From Hippasteria phrygiana (Eukaryota; Echinodermata; Asteroidea; Valvatida; Goniasteridae), in contig JAZGUH010000141.1 of the NCBI GenBank assembly GCA_037893225.1, positions 310,001 through 374,000 of the forward strand: a DNA stretch of 64,000 nucleotides. Direction: 5' to 3'. The translations under genes and the position numbers were made by a program. Numbering within the stretch: the stretch's first letter is position 1; each line of letters starts with the position of its first letter. Below the pieces are notes generated by a model. That model was not told where the DNA came from. It did no database searches and saw only the letters and a list, made by a program, of their open reading frames with translations. This document shows positions 35,801 to 44,004 of this stretch, piece after piece.

Positions 35801-36215
35801 GTGATCCCTGGCTATACGGCATTCTGGGTTTATGACTTCTGACTAGCTGTTGTATTCAGTAAACTAACACAAAATATGTAGAGCCACATTCCTGTTTTCT
35901 GATTGGCTATTTGGAATAATACTTTCACAGTTGATTAGGTCTTTGTAAATAAGTTGTATATAACTAGGCGTAAGAGAAAGAATAAAATTGTTGCAGTCGT
36001 TTCGGGGTTCATGTGCCGTGATTCGTCTCTGCGTCCCTGACTACCTTGCAAGACTAGCGCCCCCTGAACAGAGATACTGACAAGTTGGGAGACCGTTAAC
36101 ATAGTGCAAGATGGCTCAGTTAATAGGGCAAGATGGCTCAGTTAGTAGAGCACCGGTACGGTATTCCAGAGGTCGCAGGTTCAAATCCCACTCCAGCCAG
36201 TTTTCTTTGTTCACT
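35801..36215 (+). mobile_element. tRNA-derived SINE S1, copy 4 (interrupted)
   Basis: The head GTGATCCCTGGCTATACGGC matches 57838-57858. The middle CCCCCTGAACAGAGATAC, ACAAGTTGGGAGACCG and GTGCAAGATGGCTCAGTTAG, B box GGTTCAAATCC and tail CCAGTTTTCTTTGTTCACTT follow. A 17-bp partial duplication of GGCAAGATGGCTCAGTTA is present at the A box. A 204-bp LTR-like insert interrupts it at 35848-36051. Confidence 0.75.
35848..36051 (+). mobile_element. Short solo-LTR-like insertion in the SINE
   Basis: The 204-bp insert lies between two copies of GACTAGC (35841-35847 and 36052-36058). The uninterrupted arrangement is seen at 57878-57900. It begins TGTTGTATTCAG and contains a CCAAT-type GATTGGCTA (about 35901), TATATAA (35957) and AATAAA (35981-35986) in the order expected of an LTR. 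The right end does not show a clean CA, and a 7-bp duplication is longer than the usual 4-6, so the exact boundaries are uncertain. Confidence 0.55.
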
Positions 36216-36344
36216 TTATTACAAATTATGACGAATTACCTTTAAATTTGTTAATTTTTAATTTTGGTTGGTAGAATCCACTTCACAAGCACCACCACTT
36301 CACTAGTGGTACCTCCTTTACTTTTTTAAAACATTTTTTCAGTA

Positions 36345-37465
36345 ACGACCTTATTGTAATTTACTAACTTATGCATCGCTCCCACATGTTTATTTAACAA
36401 GTATAATCACTGGAGACATTGTACGTGTGTATTTCAAACAAACGAACTCTTCATTATCATAAACTTTGGAAGTCAGACACTTGTAGTTCGTGAATATCAT
36501 GGTTATTTGATTAGGACATAGTAAATGATTTTCTGCATACTCAGTTTACTTTATTTTAGTTAAAATTCATATATTGTAATAATCTTACTGTTAATGGACT
36601 TCCATTAAGCAGCCATTATAATTATCTGTTTGACGTGAACTACATGTTGTAATTGTCAACTGCTGTTGCCATGTGCGGGAATAGGCTACTGCCTGCCCTG
36701 ACTGTTACAGGTAACGTTTGACACAATTTTGAACGGATTTTAATTATATAATTTCACATTTTATTTGCCAAATTGCAGCTTAGAGGCCTTTCTTATTTTG
36801 ACCGCAAATATTTATAGATCCATTCAGTGATAATTTTAAGAATGATAAGGAAGTGTAAAAGGTGAATTTTGGACTCTAAAAATGGAGCGTCCTGTAGAGA
36901 AATAAGGTCAGAGAGAAACGTGCATTTATGTCGATTACAGAGTATGACCATGACTTGTGCTAAACGATACTGCATGGAGGAATATGGGATTTCTAAGTCT
37001 ACAAACACTATAATTTATGTATGCGTTTCTGTTTAGTGGGCCTATAATTCGTGATCTCAACCATAAAGTGTATGAAGTTTTGTAGATTGGGCGATTGTGT
37101 AATAAATTCGTAATCAAGGGCGGACTTATGTTTGGGTTGGGTGTGCTGCATTCGTCGGCGTGCGCTAAAGGTCGCCTACTAGTTTGAGGTTTTTTCTGCC
37201 TTTGAGTATTTGTGCCCAATCGCCCTTTTATATCCTAATGCCATATATTATTTCAATTTGATAACTTTATGTTACAATATAAACTAAAGTACCTGTATAA
37301 CTGTTTATATACGACTGCCTGCCCTGACTGTTACAGGTTCGTCACTGAATAAACAACTTGAGAGCCAGAATTGTTTCAGTCAACCAATCTGTCCTGAACC
37401 TGTGTGCCAGAGTCCCCCCTTCCCGAGTTCAACCCAGAGGCCATGCTCCCTCCCCCCTCCTCACA
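36345..37465 (+). repeat. 5' LTR, truncated at its 5' end
   Basis: 1121 bp matching 44062-45182. It starts at ACGACC instead of the TG seen at 44005, so the first 57 bp of U3 are absent and no target duplication is found. A TATA-like TTTTATATCC lies near 37225 and an AATAAA near 37347, marking probable promoter and polyadenylation regions. It ends in CACA. A 25-bp word starting ACTGCCTGCCCTGACTG occurs twice (36688-36712 and 37314-37338). Confidence 0.85.
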
Positions 37466-37466
37466 A

Positions 37467-37482
37467 GCGTAGTCGGCAGGAT
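37467..37482 (+). other. Primer binding site for tRNA-Ser
   Basis: GCGTAGTCGGCAGGAT begins one base after the LTR. It is complementary to the 3' acceptor and T-arm end of the common animal tRNA-Ser (..ATCCTGCCGACTACG-C), as I recall that sequence. The two outermost bases expected to pair with the terminal CA of CCA do not match (AA precedes where TG is expected). Drosophila 17.6 and 297 are also reported to use tRNA-Ser. Confidence 0.75.
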
Positions 37483-37690
37483 GGATGGAGTTGAGTCAAC
37501 AATGAGCACCAGACAAGACTGAGGTCTAGCCCAGATCCCAAGATTAAATATCGTCGTAGATCATGTATCCTTATTTTTGGTGTAATAACATTTTGTGATC
37601 TGATTGTGTTATTGTTTTCTGCTCTAAGTAACAATCATACGGCCAATGTGAGTGTTCATAATACGTTTATAAAGTGATTTTACAAGTCAA

Positions 37691-38215
37691 GTGTTAATAG
37701 TTCTTTGTGTATTGCCAACTGCAGAAATTTACACGAGTATATCTAAGCGTTCTTTATCATTTGACTATTAAAATTGTTGGTGATTACATTTTATCCTCAA
37801 AGATATTTGCCATATTTTAGAGTGGAAGACCAGCCAGCTGAAATTTGTGTGGAATATATTTGCCCTCCTTAAGTTTTAAATCTTTGAGTTAAGATAAAAG
37901 ATTAAGACAAAGTTGACATTTTGGCAGTTGTTGTTCGACTATAGAGGTAAAATTAAAGTTGTACTTCATAAGTGTTAATATTGCCGAACAGCCGAAGCTT
38001 ACATGTGCTAAATATATATACCCAAGTGCTCTTTTTCATTTGACCTTTTTCATTAAAACCTGGTTATCTTTAAAGGTGCTTGTCATATTTTAGAGAGGAA
38101 GGCCAGTCAGGTTTGCTATAGTGTGCCGACATTTTTGTGTAAGACTAATTTTGCATCGCTTAAAGGTGTTCAATCTGCTCGTTAAGATAAAATGTATGAC
38201 TAAAGAGGTACATTT
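37691..38215 (+). repeat. Diverged tandem duplication in the leader
   Basis: Two units of about 280 bp: GTGTTAATA at 37691 and 37972, CATATTTTAGAG at 37811 and 38084, GTTAAGATAAAA at 37888 and 38181. Spacing varies from 273 to 293, so indels have accumulated. It lies between the primer site and gag in the untranslated leader. Confidence 0.7.
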
Positions 38216-38299
38216 AATTGTTTTGTTATAAGGGACTGTTGAGTTATAAAGTAAGCACAAGTAAATATATAAGTGCATACAGTGACATACAAGTTCATA

Positions 38300-39619
38300 A
38301 TGGTAAAATACGTCAAGGTAAAGGGCAGAGATGTCGTACACCAGTTCCCCTTGAAGGCTGATGATGGGCCGCTAGCATTGGAAGTCCTTCGAACAGAGCA
38401 CCCGACTGCACATGGATTATTGTTCAGCAGAGAAGATGATAGTCAGGTAGTTGTTCCCGCTCAAGACGGACTCATTGGCCCACCTCTAGATGGATGGGGA
38501 GAGTATGAGTACACGGTATTAACGCCAGCACCTAACCCTACCGCGGCACAACCTACGGTGACAGACAAACTACTAGAGATACTGGCCACACCTCGTACCC
38601 AGCTGGTGATGTCCCCCGAACGAAAAATCACTCCGTTCGATGGCAAGCCTAATGATGTCCAAGATTTTGTAACCTCCATTAAGGATGCATATCAGCGATA
38701 TTCCATACCGGCTGTACAGAGGGGTGCATTCCTCGTTGATTACTTACGTGGGGTGCCCAAGTCAGAGGTCAAGGCTCTACTAGCAGGTGGGCAGACAGTA
38801 GAAGAGGTGCTCACATTCCTCAAGAACTCGTACGGTGAGAAGTTGGCAGTTGGGGAACTTCAACGACTGTTCCTAGAGCGAAAGCAACGCCAGGGCGAAG
38901 GAGTTAGAGACTTTGCTGTAGACTTAGAGAGACGGTTTATGCGGCTCACCAGACGTGATGAGAAGCTCTATTCATCCCCCAACGCAGCACTGACGGAGCA
39001 GTTCATAGAAGGACTGAGTGATACATACATGCGCAATACATGTAGAGACCTATATGAAGGAGGGGCAATGACATCCTTTCAAGACCTGCGAGAGTATGTG
39101 CTTAAACGGGAGGGACAAGAAGATGCCCGGTATAGAGCCGTCGCCAACAACTCGTCGGCCCAACAAGCCGCCATGCAGTTGGGAAACGGAAATACAACCT
39201 CTACAGTGGACCTCCTCCATGCTTTCAAGGAGATGACGGACAGAGTGGTGAAAGCTGTCCAGGATGTTGTTAGGCCACCAAACTACCGCCCACAAGAACC
39301 TTTCCGGTACCAGAATGACAGACCTTCACCAGATGTTGGCGTACCTTATCCGCAGCAGTGTCCGCAACAGTTTCCCAACCCCCCTGATGTTCCACAAAGG
39401 TTCAGCCAGTCAGGATACAGAGGACCGTGCTATGCATGTGGCTTCATGGGTCACTTTGCCAGGAATTGTCCCTACAGAGGTACAACCAACGATAGATATC
39501 GTGGCAGGGGATTCGTACCTGGAACATCAGCACCCAGATATCAGCAACAACGTTCCGAAGAGAGAGCGCAGCAAAGCCGTCAGCCACCCCAGGAGTTAAA
39601 CGGCCAGCCTCTGCTGTAG
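38300..39619 (+). CDS. gag: Gag polyprotein of the Ty3/gypsy element
   Basis: 439 codons from ATG 38300, chosen over an upstream in-frame GTG because it is the first ATG and has A at -3 and G at +4. Gag forms the virus-like particle and packages the RNA. Around residues 100-250 is the helical capsid region (FDGKPNDVQDFVTSIKDAY, with FLERKQRQGEGVRDFAVDLE further on), as in the retrotransposon gag family. A single CCHC zinc knuckle, CYACGFMGHFARNC, lies near residues 377-390 with a basic RG-rich tail, the nucleocapsid. The stop TAG at 39617 lies 15 nt after the slippery heptamer. No internal stop or frameshift is present, so the gene appears intact. Confidence 0.93.
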   Translation: MVKYVKVKGRDVVHQFPLKADDGPLALEVLRTEHPTAHGLLFSREDDSQVVVPAQDGLIGPPLDGWGEYEYTVLTPAPNPTAAQPTVTDKLLEILATPRTQLVMSPERKITPFDGKPNDVQDFVTSIKDAYQRYSIPAVQRGAFLVDYLRGVPKSEVKALLAGGQTVEEVLTFLKNSYGEKLAVGELQRLFLERKQRQGEGVRDFAVDLERRFMRLTRRDEKLYSSPNAALTEQFIEGLSDTYMRNTCRDLYEGGAMTSFQDLREYVLKREGQEDARYRAVANNSSAQQAAMQLGNGNTTSTVDLLHAFKEMTDRVVKAVQDVVRPPNYRPQEPFRYQNDRPSPDVGVPYPQQCPQQFPNPPDVPQRFSQSGYRGPCYACGFMGHFARNCPYRGTTNDRYRGRGFVPGTSAPRYQQQRSEERAQQSRQPPQELNGQPLL

Positions 39620-39654
39620 TGAGCCATACAGCGGGGGTTGGTACAGTTGGCTCA
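39595..39654 (+). promoter_or_regulatory. -1 ribosomal frameshift signal with H-type pseudoknot
   Basis: The slippery heptamer GTTAAAC (39595-39601) is split G TTA AAC in gag phase, and slipping back one base gives GTT AAA in pol phase. After a 6-nt spacer, stem 1 pairs 39608-39618 with 39627-39637 (11 bp, two of them G-U). The loop bases TGAGCCA (39620-39626) pair perfectly with TGGCTCA (39648-39654) as stem 2. Loop 1 is one base and the last loop ten bases. The layout is that of known coronavirus/arterivirus-type -1 signals; GUUAAAC is the arterivirus heptamer. The gag stop codon lies inside stem 1. Confidence 0.85.
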
Positions 39655-42600
39655 ACCACCAAAGTAGACCAGAAGTTTTTGGCAAAAACAGTCGGTGAAT
39701 GTTACTCTGTAACTGTAATGTTCTCTGGTGTGACGGTCCCATGTCTACTAGACCCAGGTTCTCAAGTGACGACAGTTGGGGAAAAGTATTTTCACCACTA
39801 TCTCGCTCCCAGCGGCTTTGAACTTAAGCCAATCCCTGAACTATTCACTCTTGTCTCGGCAAATGGTGCCAAGATGCCTTACATTGGGTACTTTGAGACG
39901 GACATCCACGCCATTGGACAGACTATCAATTCTAGAGTGGTGTTGGTTCTTCGAGAGGAATTCCAAGCCCCACTGGCGAAAGGAGGTGTACAGGGTATTC
40001 TTGGCATGAATGTACTCCAGCAATGTTGGGAAGATCTAATGAGCACAAGCCACAGGTCACATCTGAAGAAGATTCCTTGGCCAACCCAAGACCCTATCTG
40101 GCAGAGAGCATTAAATGCAGTGGGGGAGACTTTGCAGTTTGGTGGCAACACTGGGAGAGTCGGACAAGCATACTTGGGAGGACAAGCAGTTGTTTTATCA
40201 GCCCGCCAAGCGGTCGTGGTACATGCAAGAGGAAGCAAAGGCCCTGGAGAAGGAGTATATGAAGCTTTTCTGGAGCCAGCTGTGTGTGGGGGAACCCCTG
40301 CAGGAGTCGCCGTTCCCCCATGTCTTGTCAAGGTGGAGTCAGGCAGCTTCAAGGTCACGATGTATAACGAGACCAATGCTGACATCGTTGTCCCAAAGTC
40401 CGCTGAGCTTGGCACCCTCTACGTGGGATCATTATTTAGCGGAGACAGTACCGACCAAAGCGAGACCGGGCAATCGCTGACAGCAGCCATGAACACAATC
40501 ACAACAAGTGGAGAGACAGGCCAACCGGAAACCCCTGTACCAGTAGACATAGGTGTTCAGGTTACTCCGGGAGAAACGGCAAAGGTAGTTGACCTGCTGA
40601 AGAAACACCAGGATGTTTTCTCACGACATGCTCAAGACTTGGGGTATACAGAGACCATCGTTCATCGCATTGATACGGGGGACAACCATCCGATTCGTCA
40701 GCGTCATCGCCCACTTCCACCCTCTCAGTACAGAGCTGTGCGAGAACACATCAGTAGTTTACTGAAGGAGGGCGTCATACAAGAAAGTGCAAGTCCCTGG
40801 GCTTCACCGGTAGTGGTTGTCCAAAAGAAGGATGGCAGTGTACGCCTATGTATAGATTACCGCCAGCTGAACAAGCTGACACATCGAGATTCGTTCCCTC
40901 TCCCTCGAATAGAGGAGTCTCTACAAGCCCTTGGAGGTGCGAAGTATTTTAGCGTGTTGGATCTTACGAGTGGATACTATCAAGTAGCAGTACACCCGGA
41001 TGATGTGCAAAAAACGGCCTTCAGTGTGCCCTTTGGGTTGTTTGAATATACCCGACTGCCCTTTGGCCTTTCGAATGCACCTGCAACATTCCAACGCCTA
41101 ATGCAGAGATGCCTGGGTGACCAGTGTTTTGATAATGTGCTAATCTACCTCGATGACATAATTGTGTACTCCCCAGATCTGGATACCCACTTGGTCCATC
41201 TTGACAGAGTGTTCAACAGGCTTCGCACCCATGGTCTAAAGCTAAAGCCAGAGAAATGCCATCTTCTGCAGCCAGAGGTTCAGTACCTTGGTCACCGGGT
41301 GTCCAACATTGGGGTGGCAGTGGATCCGGAAAAGGTCAAGGTGGTGCAAGAATGGCCAGAGCCTACATGCGTCAGAGATGTTCGAGCTTTCCTTGGGTTC
41401 ACAGGCTTCTTCCGACGTTTCATACAGGGTTATGCCAGTATCGCTGGTCCATTGTTCCAGTATCTGAAGGGCAATCAGAAGAAGCAGAAGGGTACCCGAC
41501 CTGCGAACACCCCCATTGTCCTGGACGAGGCAGGAAAGACAGCCTTTCACACGCTTATTGGTCACCTTACCTCTGCACCCATTCTCTCCTATGCTGACTT
41601 CTCTAGGCCATTCCGGCTTGAAACTGATGCTAGTGCAACAGGGCTTGGAGCCGTTCTGTTTCAGGAAGATGATAAGGGAAGACGCCATGTCATCGCTTAT
41701 GCTTCACGGACACTGCATCCGACAGAGAGAAGTGGGCGCTACAGTGCTTTTAAGTTGGAATTGTTGGCAGTCAAGTGGGCTGTAACAGAAGTCTTCAAGG
41801 ACTATCTCCTTGGAAACAAGTGTCATGTCGTAACTGATCACCATCCACTGCTTTTCGTAGATAAGGCAAATCTGAGATGCATTGAGATGAAGTGGATGCA
41901 GCAACTTAGCTCGTACGACTACGAACTAAGCTACAGGCCAGGAAGAAGTAACCAGGCCCCAGATGCCTTGTCTCGACGGAACGCAGGTGTCAATGCAGTC
42001 AAACCAGAGGATGCCTCCCCTCCTCCAGCTGTAGTGGCAACGTCCTCCGAGGTTGGGGCTTGTCTCGATGGCCACTCGCCTGGAATTGAACTTCCAGTTG
42101 CCTTTGTCCATTGCATTAAAGCTTGTCAGGTTGGGGGCATCCGTTGCCTTCCGGGTTACACGGCAGAACAGTTGGAGAAGTTACAACAAGAAGACCCTAC
42201 CATAGCACAGGTCGTGTGTTATGTGCGACGGGGAGAGAAGCCAGGCAAGATGGAACGAGATAAGCTTGATAGAAAGGTCCTGGCCATGCTTCGAGACTGG
42301 AAGCGTCTTTTCATCAAAGACGGATTGCTCTGTCGGAAGGCTGTTTCCCCAAATGACCAGCAGCATATTTTCCAGTTAGTGACTCCAGGGACCATACAAG
42401 AGGAGGTTGTGAGGAGATTCCACGATGATGCGGGTCACTTCGGCCCCAAACGTACCTGGCGTCTCATATGGAAGCAATTCTACTGGCGCAACATGGAAGA
42501 ATGTGTCAAGGAATGGTGTAGCAGGTGCCAGCGCTGTGCCGTTAGCAAACCTCCTGTGCACCAGACTAGACCACCATTTTCTGCCCTGTCGGCTTCTGCA

Positions 42601-43755
42601 CCCATGGAGACCATTGCTATGGACTTTACGGTTCTAGAGGGATCTAAGGATGGCTTCGAGAATGTCTTAATTGTCACCGACGTATTCACCAAATATGCAT
42701 GGGCAATTCCTACAAAGGATCAGAAAGCGGTTACTGTCGCAAGGTGTCTGGTTAAACATGTGTTTCTACCTTATGGTTGCCCCCTTCGCCTACATTCAGA
42801 CTGTGGTCGTAACTTTGAGTCACGACTAGTCCAGGAGCTCTGCGACATGTACGGAGTCCAAAAAAGCAAGACTACCCCATACCACCCAGCGGGAAACGGG
42901 CAATGCGAAAGGTTCAATCGGACATTACACAACATGCTAGCAGCCCTCCCTGACCAGAAGAAGCGACGATGGACGGAGTACTTACCTGGATTGGTGTTCG
43001 CATATAACAACACTCAACATTCGACGACAGGGGTCGACCCCTTTTTCTTGATGTTCGGAAGAAACGGCCGCTTCCCACAGAGTTTGGATTTAGGCGGGGA
43101 AGCCCCAAGGGGGAAGGCCGGCCACCCACAGTCATATGCCGTCCGGCATCAGAAGGCGCTCAAGGTGGCAAGGAGTGTGGCTATCAAGAATTCACAGCTG
43201 GCCGCTACAGCCCGTCAAGCACTTCGAGCACGTTGTGTGTTTGAGAAACCCTTAGGGGTCGGTCAGTATGTCCTTATTAGGCGGCATGCACGTCAAGGCC
43301 GATGTAAACTCCAGGACCATTGGGAGGTGGAACCTTATATGGTGATTAAACAACCATATGATGGCCAGCCTGTGTATGTGGTTCGCAACCGGTCGGGAAG
43401 TGAGAAGGTAGTCCACCGCTCACATATTAAACATTGCCCGTGGCTACCCGAGGGGCAACTGGAGGAGTCTCCTTCAGACGTATCGAGTGACGACTCACAA
43501 AGCTCATCCTCTCCAAGGGCCTATGTCCTCCGACCATGTGTCCAGCCTTTCAATGCAGCAATTCTTGATGGACCTGAGCTGACCATGAAAGCTCATACTA
43601 AGTCAGACGAACCCAAGTTAGAGGTTTTAGAGGAAGAGGATGTTGTGCCAGACCGTATTCCGAGGCCAGACCAGAACAGGGAAGATGGGTCTTCGTCTCC
43701 GAGGTATCCGGTTCGGTCCACTCGCGGCAAGCAGCCGTGCCGTTTTACCTCGTAA
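39601..43755 (+). CDS. pol: Pol polyprotein: PR-RT-RNaseH-IN
   Basis: Frame open from 39496, translated after a -1 shift at 39595. Residue numbers here count from the GTG codon at 39619. Retropepsin: active-site motif reads LLDPGSQVTTV with Asp45, where family members have D-T/S-G. Reverse transcriptase: about 385-570, catalytic YLDDIIVYS at 510. RNase H: from about 660, ETDAS with Asp670. Integrase: HHCC zinc finger His935, His940, Cys967, Cys970; catalytic Asp1002, Asp1061, Glu1097 with exact D-35-E spacing. A GPY/F-like module near 1205-1275 follows. No chromodomain is seen. The tail is serine-rich and ends in a basic RSTRGK stretch. No stop or shift interrupts 1378 codons. Confidence 0.95.
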   Translation, partial: RPASAVVSHTAGVGTVGSTTKVDQKFLAKTVGECYSVTVMFSGVTVPCLLDPGSQVTTVGEKYFHHYLAPSGFELKPIPELFTLVSANGAKMPYIGYFETDIHAIGQTINSRVVLVLREEFQAPLAKGGVQGILGMNVLQQCWEDLMSTSHRSHLKKIPWPTQDPIWQRALNAVGETLQFGGNTGRVGQAYLGGQAVVLSARQAVVVHARGSKGPGEGVYEAFLEPAVCGGTPAGVAVPPCLVKVESGSFKVTMYNETNADIVVPKSAELGTLYVGSLFSGDSTDQSETGQSLTAAMNTITTSGETGQPETPVPVDIGVQVTPGETAKVVDLLKKHQDVFSRHAQDLGYTETIVHRIDTGDNHPIRQRHRPLPPSQYRAVREHISSLLKEGVIQESASPWASPVVVVQKKDGSVRLCIDYRQLNKLTHRDSFPLPRIEESLQALGGAKYFSVLDLTSGYYQVAVHPDDVQKTAFSVPFGLFEYTRLPFGLSNAPATFQRLMQRCLGDQCFDNVLIYLDDIIVYSPDLDTHLVHLDRVFNRLRTHGLKLKPEKCHLLQPEVQYLGHRVSNIGVAVDPEKVKVVQEWPEPTCVRDVRAFLGFTGFFRRFIQGYASIAGPLFQYLKGNQKKQKGTRPANTPIVLDEAGKTAFHTLIGHLTSAPILSYADFSRPFRLETDASATGLGAVLFQEDDKGRRHVIAYASRTLHPTERSGRYSAFKLELLAVKWAVTEVFKDYLLGNKCHVVTDHHPLLFVDKANLRCIEMKWMQQLSSYDYELSYRPGRSNQAPDALSRRNAGVNAVKPEDASPPPAVVATSSEVGACLDGHSPGIELPVAFVHCIKACQVGGIRCLPGYTAEQLEKLQQEDPTIAQVVCYVRRGEKPGKMERDKLDRKVLAMLRDWKRLFIKDGLLCRKAVSPNDQQHIFQLVTPGTIQEEVVRRFHDDAGHFGPKRTWRLIWKQFYWRNMEECVKEWCSRCQRCAVSKPPVHQTRPPFSALSASAPMETIAMDFTVLEGSKDGFENVLIVTDVFTKYAWAIPTKDQKAVTVARCLVKHVFLPYGCPLRLHSDCGRNFESRLVQELCDMYGVQKSKTTPYHPAGNGQCERFNRTLHNMLAALPDQKKRRWTEYLPGLVFAYNNTQHSTTGVDPFFLMFGRNGRFPQSLDLGGEAPRGKAGHPQSYAVRHQKALKVARSVAIKNSQLAATARQALRARCVFEKPLGVGQYVLIRRHARQGRCKLQDHWEVEPYMVIKQPYDGQPVYVVRNRSGSEKVVHRSHIKHCPWLPEGQLEESPSDVSSDDSQSSSSPRAYVLRPCVQPFNAAILDGPELTMKAHTKSDEPKLEVLEEEDVVPDRIPRPDQNREDGSSSPRYPVRSTRGKQPCRFTS

Positions 43756-43990
43756 CCCTGTTGTTACTTCAAGTAATTGTTGTGTTTAACCTGTTTGAGT
43801 TTGTAGTTTAGCCTTGCTCAAGTTGTTGTGAATGCTGTGCATTCCCCTCCAAAAAATATAGCGCTCTCAGGTTTATTGGTCAGGGTATTCTCTGTAATGT
43901 CAGTCAAGCATGCAGGTTCTGTTCGAGTCAATCTTTTCCAGTCATCAGTATCTTGTATGTATTCCCGAGTCTTCGAGGACGATGACTCCT

Positions 43991-44003
43991 AGGCGGGGAA
44001 GAG
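43991..44003 (+). other. Polypurine tract
   Basis: AGGCGGGGAAGAG, purine-rich except for one C, lies one base before TGTAGAGG, the inferred 3' LTR start. It primes plus-strand DNA in this element class. Its position is the main argument that the LTR begins at 44005 and not at 44062, where the upstream sequence is AT-rich. Confidence 0.75.
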
Positions 44004-44004
44004 T

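Noticed and set aside
36793..37219. Minus-strand frames inside the LTR
   Set aside because: Present identically in both LTRs, short, no domain, and in the non-coding strand of a regulatory region.
43756..44004. env gene of the retroelement
   Set aside because: Only about 250 bp lie between the pol stop and the 3' LTR, with no open frame of useful length.
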